The notes beneath the pieces are model-generated. The model did not search any database, was not told where the DNA came from, and worked only from the letters and a program-made list of their open reading frames with translations. This document shows positions 8,274-18,687 of a DNA stretch of 40,088 nucleotides, one piece after another. Position 1 is the stretch's first letter; each line of letters begins with the position of its first letter. Both the position numbers and the translations under genes were made by a program. Origin of the DNA: Pseudomonadota bacterium (GTDB taxonomy: Bacteria > Pseudomonadota > Gammaproteobacteria > Acidiferrobacterales > Acidiferrobacteraceae); NCBI GenBank assembly GCA_021784845.1, contig JAJYHH010000114.1:1-40088 (forward strand), written 5' to 3'.

Positions 8274-10196
8274 CTAGTGACCCGCGGTCGGCTTCGACAC
8301 CAGGTCCACATGAGGCCGCTTGAACACCGTCCACTTCTTGGCCTTGCGGTCGTAGGTGGAGTTGACGAAGCACTTCCAGTTCTTTTCGTCGACGATGTTG
8401 AAGTCCATGCGATAGTAAAAGCCCGGGTAGCGGGACTCTTCGCGGAACTGGATATGCTTCATGTGCGCCTCGGCGGCCAGCACGCGGTGGTAGTTTTCCC
8501 ACGCGCGCAGCAGCTCATGAAGGTCCTTGGCGCGCATCTTCAGGGCGTCTTCCTTCAGCATCTCGAGCTTCTCTTCGGCCACCGCCAGCATCTTGGCGTT
8601 GGTCTGGTACCAGGTCGCGACGCCGGCCACATACTCGTCCATGATCTTCTGCAGGCGGAACTGCAGCATCTTGGGGGTGATGTAGTGCGGGTTGACGTCA
8701 ATCGCCGTGGTGTAGTCCTTGTGCTCGAGGTAGGTGCGGACCGGACGGTAGATCTCTTCCACCAGTTCGTTCACCGGGGTATCGAGCTCCGGCTTCCAGT
8801 CCTTGTTGTCCAGCGCGAACTTGACCATGCCCTTGGCGGCGATACGGCCTTCCGCATGCGAGCCCGACGAGAATTTGTGGCCGGAGGCGCCGACGCCATC
8901 GCCTGCCGTGAACAGACCCTTGACCGTGGTCATGGAGCGGTAGCCCCAGTGCCAGTCGTCAGGCGCGCCCAGATCCTCGGGTCCCGACACCCAGATGCCG
9001 GAGCAGCCGGAATGCGAACCGAGCAGGTAGGGTTCGGTCGGCATGAGCTCGGAGGCCTTCTTTTCCGGCTCGATGTTCTCACCGGCCCACACACCGGCCT
9101 GACCGATGCACATGTCGAGGAAGTCTTCCCAGGCTTCCGCTTCCAGGTGCTTGATCTCTTTGGGTGTCATGGTTTCGGCAAGCTTGGCAAGGGCAGTCGG
9201 GGTGTCCATGTAGATCGGACCACGACCTTCCTTCATCTCGTGCAGCATGAGGTGGTTGCGCAGGCAGCTCGCGGGGACCGCGGCCAGACCGTACGGGGGA
9301 TACTGCTTGAGCATCTCCTTGTTGCGGTCCATGTAGACCTCACCGAACGCATTGACGGCCTTGGCCTTGAACAGCAGGAACCAGGCACCCACCGGGCCGT
9401 AACCGTCCTTGAAGCGGGCGGGCACGAAACGGTTTTCCATCATGGTCAGCTCGGCACCGGCCTCGGCGGCCATCGCATAGGTCGAGCCGGCATTCCACAC
9501 CGGGTACCAGGCGCGACCCGTACCTTCACCGACCGACCGCGGGCGGAAGATGTTCACTGCGCCACCGGCGACAAGCAGGCAGGCCTTGAACTTGTAGACA
9601 TAGACCTTGTGCTCGCGAACCGAGAAACCAACCGCACCGGCAACGCGCTTGGGGTCATTCTTGTCATTGACAAGCTTGACGATGAAAACGCGCTCCTGGA
9701 TGTTGTCCATCCCCAGCGCCTTCTTCGCGGCTTCCGCGACGATCACCTTGTAGGATTCGCCGTTGATCATGATCTGCCATTTGCCGGAACGCACGGGCTT
9801 GCCGCCATCCTTCAGCGGCTTGTCCTCGTCGCCTGGCTGCTTCCAGATCGGCAGACCCCATTCTTCGAACAGGTGTACGGAATCGTCGACATGGCGGCCC
9901 ACGTCGTAGGCCAGGTCATCGCGGGTAATGCCCATCAGGTCGTTGGCGACCATGCGCGCATAATCCGCGGGATCCTGTCCACCCAGATAGGTGTTGATCG
10001 CCGACAGACCCTGCGCCACGGCGCCGGAGCGGTCCATGGCGGCCTTGTCGACCAGCTTCACCTTGAGGCCGGTGCCTTCGATCCAGCGCATGATTTCATA
10101 CGCGGCGCCGCAGGCAGCCATACCGCCGCCGATCAGCAGGATATCGACGGTTTCTTCGATGACTTGTGGATTACCGAATGTAGCTTCTGTTGACAT
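8274..10196 (-). CDS. aprA: Adenylylsulfate (APS) reductase alpha subunit
   Basis: Full-length 640 aa flavoprotein (VDILLIGGGMAACGAAYEI, KFSSGSHAEGRIAAKGMVKFALDN); adjacent to aprB and sat. Confidence 0.96.
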   Translation of the reverse strand: MSTEATFGNPQVIEETVDILLIGGGMAACGAAYEIMRWIEGTGLKVKLVDKAAMDRSGAVAQGLSAINTYLGGQDPADYARMVANDLMGITRDDLAYDVGRHVDDSVHLFEEWGLPIWKQPGDEDKPLKDGGKPVRSGKWQIMINGESYKVIVAEAAKKALGMDNIQERVFIVKLVNDKNDPKRVAGAVGFSVREHKVYVYKFKACLLVAGGAVNIFRPRSVGEGTGRAWYPVWNAGSTYAMAAEAGAELTMMENRFVPARFKDGYGPVGAWFLLFKAKAVNAFGEVYMDRNKEMLKQYPPYGLAAVPASCLRNHLMLHEMKEGRGPIYMDTPTALAKLAETMTPKEIKHLEAEAWEDFLDMCIGQAGVWAGENIEPEKKASELMPTEPYLLGSHSGCSGIWVSGPEDLGAPDDWHWGYRSMTTVKGLFTAGDGVGASGHKFSSGSHAEGRIAAKGMVKFALDNKDWKPELDTPVNELVEEIYRPVRTYLEHKDYTTAIDVNPHYITPKMLQFRLQKIMDEYVAGVATWYQTNAKMLAVAEEKLEMLKEDALKMRAKDLHELLRAWENYHRVLAAEAHMKHIQFREESRYPGFYYRMDFNIVDEKNWKCFVNSTYDRKAKKWTVFKRPHVDLVSKPTAGH

Positions 10197-10262
10197 ATTT
10201 CATCCTTTAGACCCCGGCCCGGGATCGCACCCCGTCGCGGCCGGATTGTTTGAAAAAGCGCC

Positions 10263-10739
10263 TTACTTGAGCCGGATCAGCTGGCTACGGTCGGTGGGGT
10301 ACGCTTTCGTTTCCGTAAACAGTGCCGTGCCGCCGATGTCGCCGATCTTCGCCAGATCAGCCTTGGGCTTGTTGCCGTAGGGATTGATCGAGCCCTCGGA
10401 TGTCGTCCGGATGGGGAACTTGAAGCGCTTCATCGTGCCGTTGCGGAACTTGATCGTCCACATGATCGAGTCCGTGCCACGCAGCGGCTGCACCGAGCCG
10501 CCAAGCGGCACGACGTCGGCATAGTGGCGCGCCTCGATGGCGTTTTGCGGGCAGATTTTCACGCAGGAGTAGCACTCCCAGCACTGCTCGGGTTCCTGGT
10601 TGAACGCCTTCATGGCGTGGCCGGTCTTCGAGCCGTCCTTGTCAAGAAGCATCAGGTCGTGAGGGCAGATGTACATGCAGGCGGTCTTGTCCTGACCCTT
10701 GCAGCCATCGCATTTTTCCGTTCGAACAAAAGTTGGCAT
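10263..10739 (-). CDS. aprB: Adenylylsulfate reductase beta subunit (two [4Fe-4S] ferredoxin-like)
   Basis: MPTFVRTEKCDGCKGQDKTACMYICPHDLMLLD ... CWECYSCVKICPQNAIEARHYADVVPLGG. Confidence 0.96.
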   Translation of the reverse strand: MPTFVRTEKCDGCKGQDKTACMYICPHDLMLLDKDGSKTGHAMKAFNQEPEQCWECYSCVKICPQNAIEARHYADVVPLGGSVQPLRGTDSIMWTIKFRNGTMKRFKFPIRTTSEGSINPYGNKPKADLAKIGDIGGTALFTETKAYPTDRSQLIRLK

Positions 10740-10796
10740 ATCTTGACTCCAGTTGTATTGGAACTATGCACCGTACAAAATCACACCCTGCCCGTC

Positions 10797-12014
10797 TTAT
10801 TTGGCGGAGTGTCCACTCAACTTCACTTCTACTTTTTCGTCATCCTTCAGGTTGGCGTAGTACTCGCGGAGAATCGCCAGCACCTCCGGCCTGCTGAATT
10901 CGTTGGGCACATCCTGGCCTTCGGACAGGGCTTTGCGCAGCTTCGTCCCGGAAAGTAACAGGCGGTCCTTTTCCGTGTGCGGACACGTGCGGGTCGAAGC
11001 CATGCCGCCGCACTTGTAGCACCAGAACGTCCAGTCGATCTTGAGCGGCTTGGTCTCCAGGGAGTCCGGCTCGATGTCGTCGAAGATCTTGTGCGCGTCA
11101 AACGGGCCGTAATAGTCGCCCACGCCCGCGTGATCGCGGCCGACGATCAGGTAGGAGCACCCGTAGTTCTGGCGGAACAGCGCGTGCAGGAGCGCCTCGC
11201 GCGGACCGGCGTACCGCATGTCCAGAGGGTATCCGGACTGCACGATGGTATCTTTGACAAATGCCACCTCGATCAGCTTGGCGATGGCGCGCGAACGGAC
11301 TTCCGCCGGGATGTCACCAGGCTTTAGTTTGCCAAGGAGCGAATGAATGAGGACGCCGTCGCAGATCTCGACGGCGATCTTGGCCAGATATTCGTGGGAC
11401 CGATGCATCGGATTGCGGGTCTGGAACGCCGCCACCGTCGACCAGTTCTTGCTTTCGAACAGCGCGCGCGTCTGCGCGGGCGTCATGTATGTGCCGGCGT
11501 ACTTGGTCGGGAAATCACCCTGCGACAGGACCTTGACGGGGCCGGCCAGGTTGACCGCGCCCTGGTCCATGACCATCTTCACGCCCGGGTGGGCGGGGTC
11601 GGTGGTCTTGTATACGGTCTGGCACTCGTGTGCCTTGTCGATGGTGTATTTTTCCGTTACCTGCATGGTCGCCATGATCTCGTTCGACTCTTTGTCGAGG
11701 AGGGCGATTTCACTGCCGGTCTTGATGTTCTGTGCGGTTGTTTCGTCGGTGGAGAGGGTGATGGGGATGGGCCAGAAGACGCCGTTGGTGAGTCGCATAT
11801 TGTCGCATACGCCACGCCAGTCGGCGTGATTCATGAAGCCGGTGAGCGGCGTGAAGCCGCCGATGCCGAGCATCAGGACGTCGCCGACTTCGCGCGAGCT
11901 GAGCGCGACGACAGGCAGTTTTTTGGCGCGTTCCCGCTCCGCCTTGAGAGCCGCGCCCTCCAGCAGAAGAGGCTTGAGCCCGGCACCACCGTGAGGTCTG
12001 ACCAATTTGGACAT
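10797..12014 (-). CDS. sat: Sulfate adenylyltransferase (dissimilatory ATP sulfurylase)
   Basis: [46 protein letters not shown]-terminal zinc-ribbon-like [15 protein letters not shown]. Confidence 0.96.
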   Translation of the reverse strand: MSKLVRPHGGAGLKPLLLEGAALKAERERAKKLPVVALSSREVGDVLMLGIGGFTPLTGFMNHADWRGVCDNMRLTNGVFWPIPITLSTDETTAQNIKTGSEIALLDKESNEIMATMQVTEKYTIDKAHECQTVYKTTDPAHPGVKMVMDQGAVNLAGPVKVLSQGDFPTKYAGTYMTPAQTRALFESKNWSTVAAFQTRNPMHRSHEYLAKIAVEICDGVLIHSLLGKLKPGDIPAEVRSRAIAKLIEVAFVKDTIVQSGYPLDMRYAGPREALLHALFRQNYGCSYLIVGRDHAGVGDYYGPFDAHKIFDDIEPDSLETKPLKIDWTFWCYKCGGMASTRTCPHTEKDRLLLSGTKLRKALSEGQDVPNEFSRPEVLAILREYYANLKDDEKVEVKLSGHSAK

Positions 12015-12323
12015 TACGAAGTTTCCTCAGTTAGGAGAATACGAACACCCCGCGGCTCAGGACGCGAAAACCAATCGGCTGCCCGAATGTAAACGCAAGT
12101 CAAAGCGAAAACTAATCAGTAATCCGCTGATCCGCATAAAGCAAGCTTATTTTAGGTGTACCTTACTTAAGTATCTGCTTATTGAAAATAGAGCTATGTA
12201 AGAAAATACTTAAGGGACGCACGCCCGCACAGGGCACGCCATTGTGCGTGTTTTCCGGGGCTTCGGCAAGATGACGCCCCCCGGGCACACCAGCCCGTAG
12301 ACATATTCTAAATGCAGGCGTCC

Positions 12324-12728
12324 TCAGCGGTAAGATCGCCGCGCCAGCATTTTGATGTGCGTCGTATCGTAGCGGAGCCTGATTTCGATCCGCTCTATCG
12401 CCCGGGCGCGGTGTGTCCGCAAGGGTCCATCGCGCGGGATGGGCGTCGCAAGCAGTGCCCGGAGCGTCTGGCTCCAGCGTTTTTGGTCGGCGCGCAGCCA
12501 GGCGAGGCGGGCTGCGGGCGACGGGCGGATGGAGGCGGCCGTCCGGGGGCGGGCCGCGTGATCGCCCCTGGCGATGACATACAGGCGCCCGCGGCAGTCC
12601 GCCGGCCGGTGATCGCTGTAATGCCAGTGGCCATGGGGCCCGCTGCACTTGAAGATGGCGGCGAACACGGCCGCAGGCACGCAGGCGCCGAACAGGGTCA
12701 GCCGATGGTACCATCGCAGGTTGCGCAT
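12324..12728 (-). CDS. Small exported protein with DUF4124-like segment
   Basis: Hydrophobic N-terminus then IFKCSGPHGHWHYSDHRPADCRGRLYVI, similar to the DUF4124 pattern. Family call by eye only. Confidence 0.45.
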   Translation of the reverse strand: MRNLRWYHRLTLFGACVPAAVFAAIFKCSGPHGHWHYSDHRPADCRGRLYVIARGDHAARPRTAASIRPSPAARLAWLRADQKRWSQTLRALLATPIPRDGPLRTHRARAIERIEIRLRYDTTHIKMLARRSYR

Positions 12729-12752
12729 GACCCAAAAACCTAGGGTAGGACC

Positions 12753-13511
12753 ATGCCCGAGTCAATAACGCACGCGGTCGTTCTCTTTGCCGTGGCTTTC
12801 GTCGCCAACGGATTTGCGGCGATGGCCGGTGGCGGCGTGGGCCTGATCCAGCTGCCGGCCCTCTTGCTGCTGGGGCTGCCGTTTTCGCAGGCGCTTGCGA
12901 CCCACAAGGTCGCCAGTGTGGCGCTTGGCCTCGGTTCTGCGGGACGTTACGCCCGGCGCACCACTTTTGAGCGTACGCTCTTTTTCGTCATGCTGGCGGC
13001 AGGGGTTCCCGGTGCGCTGATCGGCGCCCTGGCGATGCTGGTCATCCCGGGTAACGCGGCACGCTGGGTGCTCGGATTCCTGACCATTTCACTTGGTCTT
13101 TATTCGCTGTCGCGCCGCAACATGGGGCAAGAGTACGAGCCGCGCCACCGCGATGCGGCCGGGCTTGCCATCGGCGCCGCCGTTCTCTTCGGGATCGGCC
13201 TGCTCAATGGCTCGATTACCGCCGGTACCGGACTTTTCTCGACGCTCTGGCTGGTGCGCTGGTTCGGGCTCGATTACAAGCGGGCCGTCGCCTATACGCT
13301 CACGTTCGTTGGCATCGCCTGGAACGCCACCGGTGCGGTCGCGCTGGGCGCGTTTGGCGCCGTGGCATGGTCCTGGCTGCCGCCTCTGCTCGCCGGTGCG
13401 CTCGCAGGCAGCTACACCGGCGCGCATGTGGCGTTGGGAAGGGGCAACAAATGGATCAAGACCGCTTTTGAGATGGTGACCATCGCCGTGGGTGCCCGCC
13501 TGCTCTTTTGA
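12753..13511 (+). CDS. TauE/SafE (TSUP) family permease
   Basis: Polytopic hydrophobic protein with NGFAAMAGGGVGLIQLPALLLLGLPFSQALATHKVASVALG and ITAGTGLFSTLWLVRWFGLDYKRAVAYTL. Confidence 0.87.
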   Translation: MPESITHAVVLFAVAFVANGFAAMAGGGVGLIQLPALLLLGLPFSQALATHKVASVALGLGSAGRYARRTTFERTLFFVMLAAGVPGALIGALAMLVIPGNAARWVLGFLTISLGLYSLSRRNMGQEYEPRHRDAAGLAIGAAVLFGIGLLNGSITAGTGLFSTLWLVRWFGLDYKRAVAYTLTFVGIAWNATGAVALGAFGAVAWSWLPPLLAGALAGSYTGAHVALGRGNKWIKTAFEMVTIAVGARLLF

Positions 13512-13515
13512 GGAG

Positions 13516-14169
13516 TCAGCTCGATACACCATAGCGGGCGCGGTAGGCGCGGATGGCGGGCACATGTTCATCGAGACCGGCGTGCGTCTCCAGATAGTCG
13601 AGCAGACCCCCCAGCCGCCCCAGCCGGATCACCGGCACACCATGGCGCGTCTCGATTTCCTGTACCGCAGAGCGTTCTTCGCGACCGCGTTCTTCGCGAT
13701 CGAGAGCTATGGCGACGCCGGCCAATGTCGCGCCGGCGGCGTCGATGAGCGCCACCGATTCGCCCACGGAGGTTCCCGCCGATATGACGTCATCGACGAC
13801 CAGGATGCGGCCGCGCAAGGGCGGCCCGACAAGGGTGCCGCCTTCGCCGTGATCCTTGGTCTCCTTGCGGTTGAAGGCGAAGGGCCTGTCGATGCCAAAC
13901 TGGCTGGCCGCGCCAATCGCTATGGCCACCGCGAGGGGGATGCCCTTGTAGGCCGGTCCAAAGAGCATGTCGTAGGCCAGTCCGTGGGCCTGAATCGCCC
14001 GCGCGTACAGCTGACCCAGGCGCGCCATTGCCGCTCCGGTGGTGAATGCCGCGGCATTGAAGAAATAGGGGCTTACACGGCCGGATTTCAGGGTGAATGT
14101 GCCAAACCGCAATGCACCGCAGCGAATGGCGAGATCAAAAAATTCCTGCTCGTAGTCATTGGTCGGCAT
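13516..14169 (-). CDS. pyrE: Orotate phosphoribosyltransferase
   Basis: LKSGRVSPYFFNAAAF, FGPAYKGIPLAVAIAIG, RILVVDDVISAGTSVGE. Confidence 0.95.
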   Translation of the reverse strand: MPTNDYEQEFFDLAIRCGALRFGTFTLKSGRVSPYFFNAAAFTTGAAMARLGQLYARAIQAHGLAYDMLFGPAYKGIPLAVAIAIGAASQFGIDRPFAFNRKETKDHGEGGTLVGPPLRGRILVVDDVISAGTSVGESVALIDAAGATLAGVAIALDREERGREERSAVQEIETRHGVPVIRLGRLGGLLDYLETHAGLDEHVPAIRAYRARYGVSS

Positions 14170-14184
14170 GTCGGGCTCTTTTAT

Positions 14185-14970
14185 TTAAGGGTAATCATAG
14201 TCGATGGTAAGCGGGGCGTGATCGGAAAAGCGCTGGTCGCGGTAGACCTGCGCGCGCCGTGCACGGCGTGCCAGCGCAGGTGTTGCCACGTGGTAATCGA
14301 TTCGCCACCCCACATTATTTTCCCACGCCCGCCCCCGGTTGCTCCACCACGTGTAGCCTTCCCCGGTGGCCTCGGGGTGGAGCTCACGATAGACGTCGAC
14401 GAAGCCGATCGGCCCGAATACCTCATCGAGCCACGCCCGCTCTTCCGGCAGGAACCCCGAATTCTTCTGGTTACTGCGCCAGTTTTTGAGATCCTGCCGG
14501 GTGTGCGCGACATTCCAGTCGCCGCACAGCAGAACGTGCCGGCCACTTGCCGAAAGCGTGCGCAGCTGCGGTGTGAATTCGTCGATGAAGCGGAACTTCG
14601 CTGCCTGGCGTTCTGGCGAACTGGAGCCCGATGGCACATAGATGGACACGACCGACAGTTCGCCGAAGTCGGCCTGGATGTAGCGCCCTTCTGCGTCAAA
14701 TTCAGGGACGCCGATACCCTCGATCAGCCTGTCTGGCTGGTGCCTGCGGCGAAAATAGAGTCCTGTGCCGCTGTAACCGGGACGTTCGGCGAAGTGGAAA
14801 GCGCCCTCGTATCCGTCTGGCGCGAGCATCTCCGCCGACAGGTCGGCGCGGCGTGCCTTCAGTTCCTGAACGCAGACGACATCGGCGTCCTGCGCGGCAA
14901 GCCAGACGAAAAAACCCTTGCTCGCGGCGGCGCGGATGCCATTCAGGTTGACGGATATGATGCGCAGCAT
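14185..14970 (-). CDS. xthA: Exodeoxyribonuclease III
   Basis: MLRIISVNLNGIRAAASKGFFVWLAAQDADVVCVQELKA ... GDWNVAHTRQDLKN ... WRIDYHVATPALA ... FSDHAPLTIDYDY. Confidence 0.93.
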   Translation of the reverse strand: MLRIISVNLNGIRAAASKGFFVWLAAQDADVVCVQELKARRADLSAEMLAPDGYEGAFHFAERPGYSGTGLYFRRRHQPDRLIEGIGVPEFDAEGRYIQADFGELSVVSIYVPSGSSSPERQAAKFRFIDEFTPQLRTLSASGRHVLLCGDWNVAHTRQDLKNWRSNQKNSGFLPEERAWLDEVFGPIGFVDVYRELHPEATGEGYTWWSNRGRAWENNVGWRIDYHVATPALARRARRAQVYRDQRFSDHAPLTIDYDYP

Positions 14971-14988
14971 GAAGACCTCAGGTGTGCT

Positions 14989-16464
14989 TTAGCGCGCGGG
15001 TTCCGGATTGCCATTGTCGTCACCGCTTGCCTGGATTTGTGTCAGCATGCGCCGTGCCGCCGGCAGAAACGCATAGGCCGGGAAGGCAAGGAAAAACGTA
15101 AGGAAGAAGTACTCCCCGTAGCCGAGATCCTGCGCGCCAAAGCCACTGACAAAACCCGCCAGTCGCGCGCTGATGCTAAAGAGTGAAGACAGCAGTGCAT
15201 ACTCGGTTGCTGCGCGCCGTTTGCGCACGATGGCCATGAGAAACGCCAGAAATGCCGCCGTGCCGAGGCCTCCGGCGAACGATTCGAGACCGCTTACGCC
15301 GTATATGAGCAGCTGATGGGCAAGCGGAATCGGCAGCCCTTGCGCCTGGCGGGGCAGCCACGCCGCGCAGACGGCGTAACCGATGTTGGGCGCCACCTGC
15401 ACAAGGCCTAGCACCCAGAGTGCCCGGTAGATGCCGAGGCGATCGGTGATGAGTCCGCCGATCAGTCCGCCCAGCACGGACAGGCCGATGCCAAGAATCA
15501 CGGACACGACCCCGATCTGTGCGGCGCTAAAGCCCCGATCCACCCAGAAGGGTTTGATCATGAAGCCAATCGAGCTGTCGCCAAGCTTGTAGAGAAGAAT
15601 GAAGACAAACACCGGCCAGATACCGGGCCGGCCTGTGATCTCAAGGAGGGCCCCAAAGAGCGGGCCGCCGGAGGGACGTGCAGCGGCCGTTGCGGTCGCG
15701 CGCTTGCGTAGCAGACTGACCGTCCACAGGGCGGTGCAGAGCGCGCCTGCGTACAGGAACAGGCGCGGCACGCTGCGTGTCCAGTGCAACCCATCGTTCA
15801 GAAGCCAGAGCGCCCCCATGAGCAGCGCCAGAACCATCGCCAGCGCGCGCGGGCGGTGCATCAGTGAGCGCAGTTCCGCGCCGACCGATTGCTCGCTGGT
15901 GTGCGTGCGGTGTGCTTCGCGGGGGGCGCGCAGGCAGGCGATACCGTCGATGACGAGAAGGGCGGCGGCGAGTATGTAGGCGACCCGCCATCCGACGTAG
16001 GAACTGGCGATCAGCACCACGCCCGCCATGAGCATGCCGGCCCGGTAGAAGCCGATGCGCAGGCCGTTGCCGACGCCCATCTCGCCGATTTTCAGCAGTT
16101 CGAGCGTATAGCCGTCGATGGCGATGTCATTGGTCGATGACAGCATCGTGAAGCAGCCGATCGCGATCAGGGCGCCGTGGCCGATACCGGCGACGAACGC
16201 AAGCTCGCCAAGGGCCAGCGCCATCAGGAGATCGGCGCCGAGCATCCACAGCCGGTGGTGCCGGAAGCGGTCGATGGCCGGTGCCCACAGGAATTTGAGC
16301 GTCCAGGGCAGACCAAGGAGACTGATGAGGCCGATCTGGTCCAGAGAGGCGTGTTGTTCGCGGAAGGCGACGGGGAAGACGTCCGTGAACAGCCCAAACG
16401 GGAGGCCTTCGGCGATGTACAGCACGGCGACCCAAAACAGGCGCCGGCGCATCGGTGCATCCAT
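14989..16464 (-). CDS. AmpG-like MFS transporter
   Basis: VLYIAEGLPFGLFTDVFPVAFREQHASLDQIGLISLLGLPWTLKFLWAPAIDR is typical of AmpG family MFS proteins. Confidence 0.85.
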   Translation of the reverse strand: MDAPMRRRLFWVAVLYIAEGLPFGLFTDVFPVAFREQHASLDQIGLISLLGLPWTLKFLWAPAIDRFRHHRLWMLGADLLMALALGELAFVAGIGHGALIAIGCFTMLSSTNDIAIDGYTLELLKIGEMGVGNGLRIGFYRAGMLMAGVVLIASSYVGWRVAYILAAALLVIDGIACLRAPREAHRTHTSEQSVGAELRSLMHRPRALAMVLALLMGALWLLNDGLHWTRSVPRLFLYAGALCTALWTVSLLRKRATATAAARPSGGPLFGALLEITGRPGIWPVFVFILLYKLGDSSIGFMIKPFWVDRGFSAAQIGVVSVILGIGLSVLGGLIGGLITDRLGIYRALWVLGLVQVAPNIGYAVCAAWLPRQAQGLPIPLAHQLLIYGVSGLESFAGGLGTAAFLAFLMAIVRKRRAATEYALLSSLFSISARLAGFVSGFGAQDLGYGEYFFLTFFLAFPAYAFLPAARRMLTQIQASGDDNGNPEPAR

Positions 16465-16468
16465 GCGC

Positions 16469-17068
16469 TCAGGCACGCCGGAACCGGTACAGTGCAATCT
16501 CGCCCAGCAGGTTCGGGAAGAGGCTCAGGCCCAGCCGGCGGCGGTGTTCGTGATCGACGACCTCCGATTCGAGGATGAGGATCTTTTCCTTGCGGCACAG
16601 ATCCTCGAAATCCTGCAGTGTGCAAAGGTGTATGTTGGGCGTGTCGTACCACTCGTGTGGCAGGGCCCGCGACATCGGCATGCGGCCGCGCAGGAGCCGC
16701 AGCCGGTTTACCCAGTAGCCGAAGTTCGGAAAGGTGACGATCCCTTCGGTGCCCACACGCAGCATCTCGCGTAACAGCTGCTCAGGGTATTTGACCGCCT
16801 GCAGGGTCAGGGACAGGATGACATAGTCAAAAGAATGGTCATCGAATTCCGACAATCCGGCGTCGAGGTCGGTCTGGATGACGTTGACCCCGCGGCGGAT
16901 CGACTCCGTCACCCGCTGATCGTCGAGTTCCAGGCCATAGCCGCTCACCTTCTTGGTCCGGGCCAGTGTGTCGAGCAGGGTGCCGTCACCGCAGCCGAGA
17001 TCAAGAACCCGGCTTTGCGGCCGGATCCAGTCGGCGATGATGCGAAAATCCAGGCGCCTGCTGTTCAT
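16469..17068 (-). CDS. metW: Methionine biosynthesis protein MetW
   Basis: [28 protein letters not shown] ... [41 protein letters not shown]; overlaps metX by 4 nt. Confidence 0.95.
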   Translation of the reverse strand: MNSRRLDFRIIADWIRPQSRVLDLGCGDGTLLDTLARTKKVSGYGLELDDQRVTESIRRGVNVIQTDLDAGLSEFDDHSFDYVILSLTLQAVKYPEQLLREMLRVGTEGIVTFPNFGYWVNRLRLLRGRMPMSRALPHEWYDTPNIHLCTLQDFEDLCRKEKILILESEVVDHEHRRRLGLSLFPNLLGEIALYRFRRA

Positions 17069-18201
17069 GCGGTGGCTACTCTTTCCATGTACGCACTGAA
17101 GATGTCCACGTAACGGGGCACACGCATGAGGAAGGCATCGTGACCGTGCGGTGCCTTGATTTCTGCATAGCTGACGTCGAGATCGTTGTCATGGAGGGCC
17201 TTGACGATTTCCCGCGAGCGAGCGGGCGGGAATCGCCAGTCGCTGGTAAATGACAAGACGAGACTTGCCGCCTGCACCCGGGAAAGCGCCCGTGACAGAT
17301 CGCCGTCCGTTTCGCCGGCCGGGTCGAAATAATCGAGCGCCTTGGTCATGAGCAGATAGGTGTTGGCGTCGAAACGCCCGACGAAGGTATCAGCCTGGTG
17401 ACGGAGGTAGCTTTCGACCTCGAAGGCTACCTGGTAGTCGAAATTCAACGTGCCGCCGCGGATGTCCCGGCCGAATTTCTGTCGCATGATGTCTTCGGAC
17501 AGGTAGGTGATGTGCCCGAGCATGCGTGCGATGCGCAACCCGCGCCGCGGCTCGGTATTGTGGTCGTAGAACCGGCCGCCATGGAAATCCGGGTCCGTCA
17601 GGATGGCCTGTCGCGCGACCTCGTTGAAGGCGATGTTCTGTGCCGTCAGTTTCGGCGCCGCGGCGATGATGATCGCATGGCGCAGCCGTGTCGGATAATC
17701 GATCGCCCAGCGCAGCGCCTGCATGCCACCCAGGCTGCCGCCGACCACCGCCGCCCACTGCGTGATGCCGAGGGCATCGGCGAGCCGCGCCTGGGTTTCG
17801 ACCCAGTCACGCACGGTCACCATGGGGAAATCCGGGCCATAGGGGCGCCCGGTCGCGGGGTTGACGGATGCGGGCCCCGTGGACCCGTAGCAGCTGCCGA
17901 TGTTGTTGCAGGCCACCACGAAAAAGCGGCGTGTATCAATGCTCTTGCCTGGGCCGATATGCTGTTCCCACCATCCGGGCTTTGCATCCTCGGCGCTGTG
18001 GTAACCGGCCACGTGGTGACTGCCGCTCAAGGCGTGGCAGATCAGCACCGCGTTGCTGTGGTCACTGTTTAGCGTCCCGTAGGTCTCGTAGACGAGTTCG
18101 TATGACGCAAGAACCCCGCCGCTGCTCAGAACGAGCGGCTGTTCGATACGCAGGCGGGCGGGGGTTACAAGTCCCACCGAATCAGGCGGTATGGCTTTCA
18201 C
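17065..18201 (-). CDS. metX: Homoserine O-acyltransferase
   Basis: [79 protein letters not shown]. Confidence 0.95.
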   Translation of the reverse strand: MKAIPPDSVGLVTPARLRIEQPLVLSSGGVLASYELVYETYGTLNSDHSNAVLICHALSGSHHVAGYHSAEDAKPGWWEQHIGPGKSIDTRRFFVVACNNIGSCYGSTGPASVNPATGRPYGPDFPMVTVRDWVETQARLADALGITQWAAVVGGSLGGMQALRWAIDYPTRLRHAIIIAAAPKLTAQNIAFNEVARQAILTDPDFHGGRFYDHNTEPRRGLRIARMLGHITYLSEDIMRQKFGRDIRGGTLNFDYQVAFEVESYLRHQADTFVGRFDANTYLLMTKALDYFDPAGETDGDLSRALSRVQAASLVLSFTSDWRFPPARSREIVKALHDNDLDVSYAEIKAPHGHDAFLMRVPRYVDIFSAYMERVATA

Positions 18202-18261
18202 GCGCTCTGCAGTCCAGGAAAGTCCCGCAGTGTACTGACTGCCAGATGGGGCTGCAATGCG

Positions 18262-18687
18262 CTAGTGGTGATGCTCGCCATCACCGTGATCATGATCGCA
18301 GCAGCCATTGTGGCCATGATCCTCATGTCCGGACTGTTCGGCGACTTCCCGGCGGATTTCCTCCATGTCGAGCGCCCGTGCCTGGCTGATTACTTCTTCC
18401 AGGGCCTTGCGCGGAAGACTGCCCGGCTGCGAAAAGAGGACGATCTGTTCACGGAAGATCATGAGTGTCGGGATCGAGCGCACCTGAAAATGCGCCGCCA
18501 GTTCCTGTTCCACCTCGGTGTTGATCTTGGCAAAGACGATGTCTTTGTGCTGTTCGGACGCCTCTTCGAAGATGGGGCCGAACGCGCGACAGGGCGCGCA
18601 CCATGGCGCCCAGAAATCGACGATGACGAACGCGTTGCTGTCGATCAGGTTTTCGAAGTTCTCTTTTGTTGCCTCTACCGTAGCCAT
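18262..18687 (-). CDS. Thioredoxin with His-rich C-terminal tail
   Basis: VIVDFWAPWCAPCRAFGPIFEE ... SIPTLMIFREQ; C-terminus SGHEDHGHNGCCDHDHGDGEHHH. Confidence 0.9.
   Translation of the reverse strand: MATVEATKENFENLIDSNAFVIVDFWAPWCAPCRAFGPIFEEASEQHKDIVFAKINTEVEQELAAHFQVRSIPTLMIFREQIVLFSQPGSLPRKALEEVISQARALDMEEIRREVAEQSGHEDHGHNGCCDHDHGDGEHHH

Noticed and set aside
8277-10193. 638-aa plus-strand ORF antisense to aprA
   Set aside because: Almost exact mirror of the aprA frame, no recognisable motifs. Typical antisense shadow ORF in GC-rich DNA.
13492-15186. 564-aa plus-strand ORF across pyrE, xthA and the MFS gene
   Set aside because: Spans three well-supported minus-strand genes and has no domain signature.
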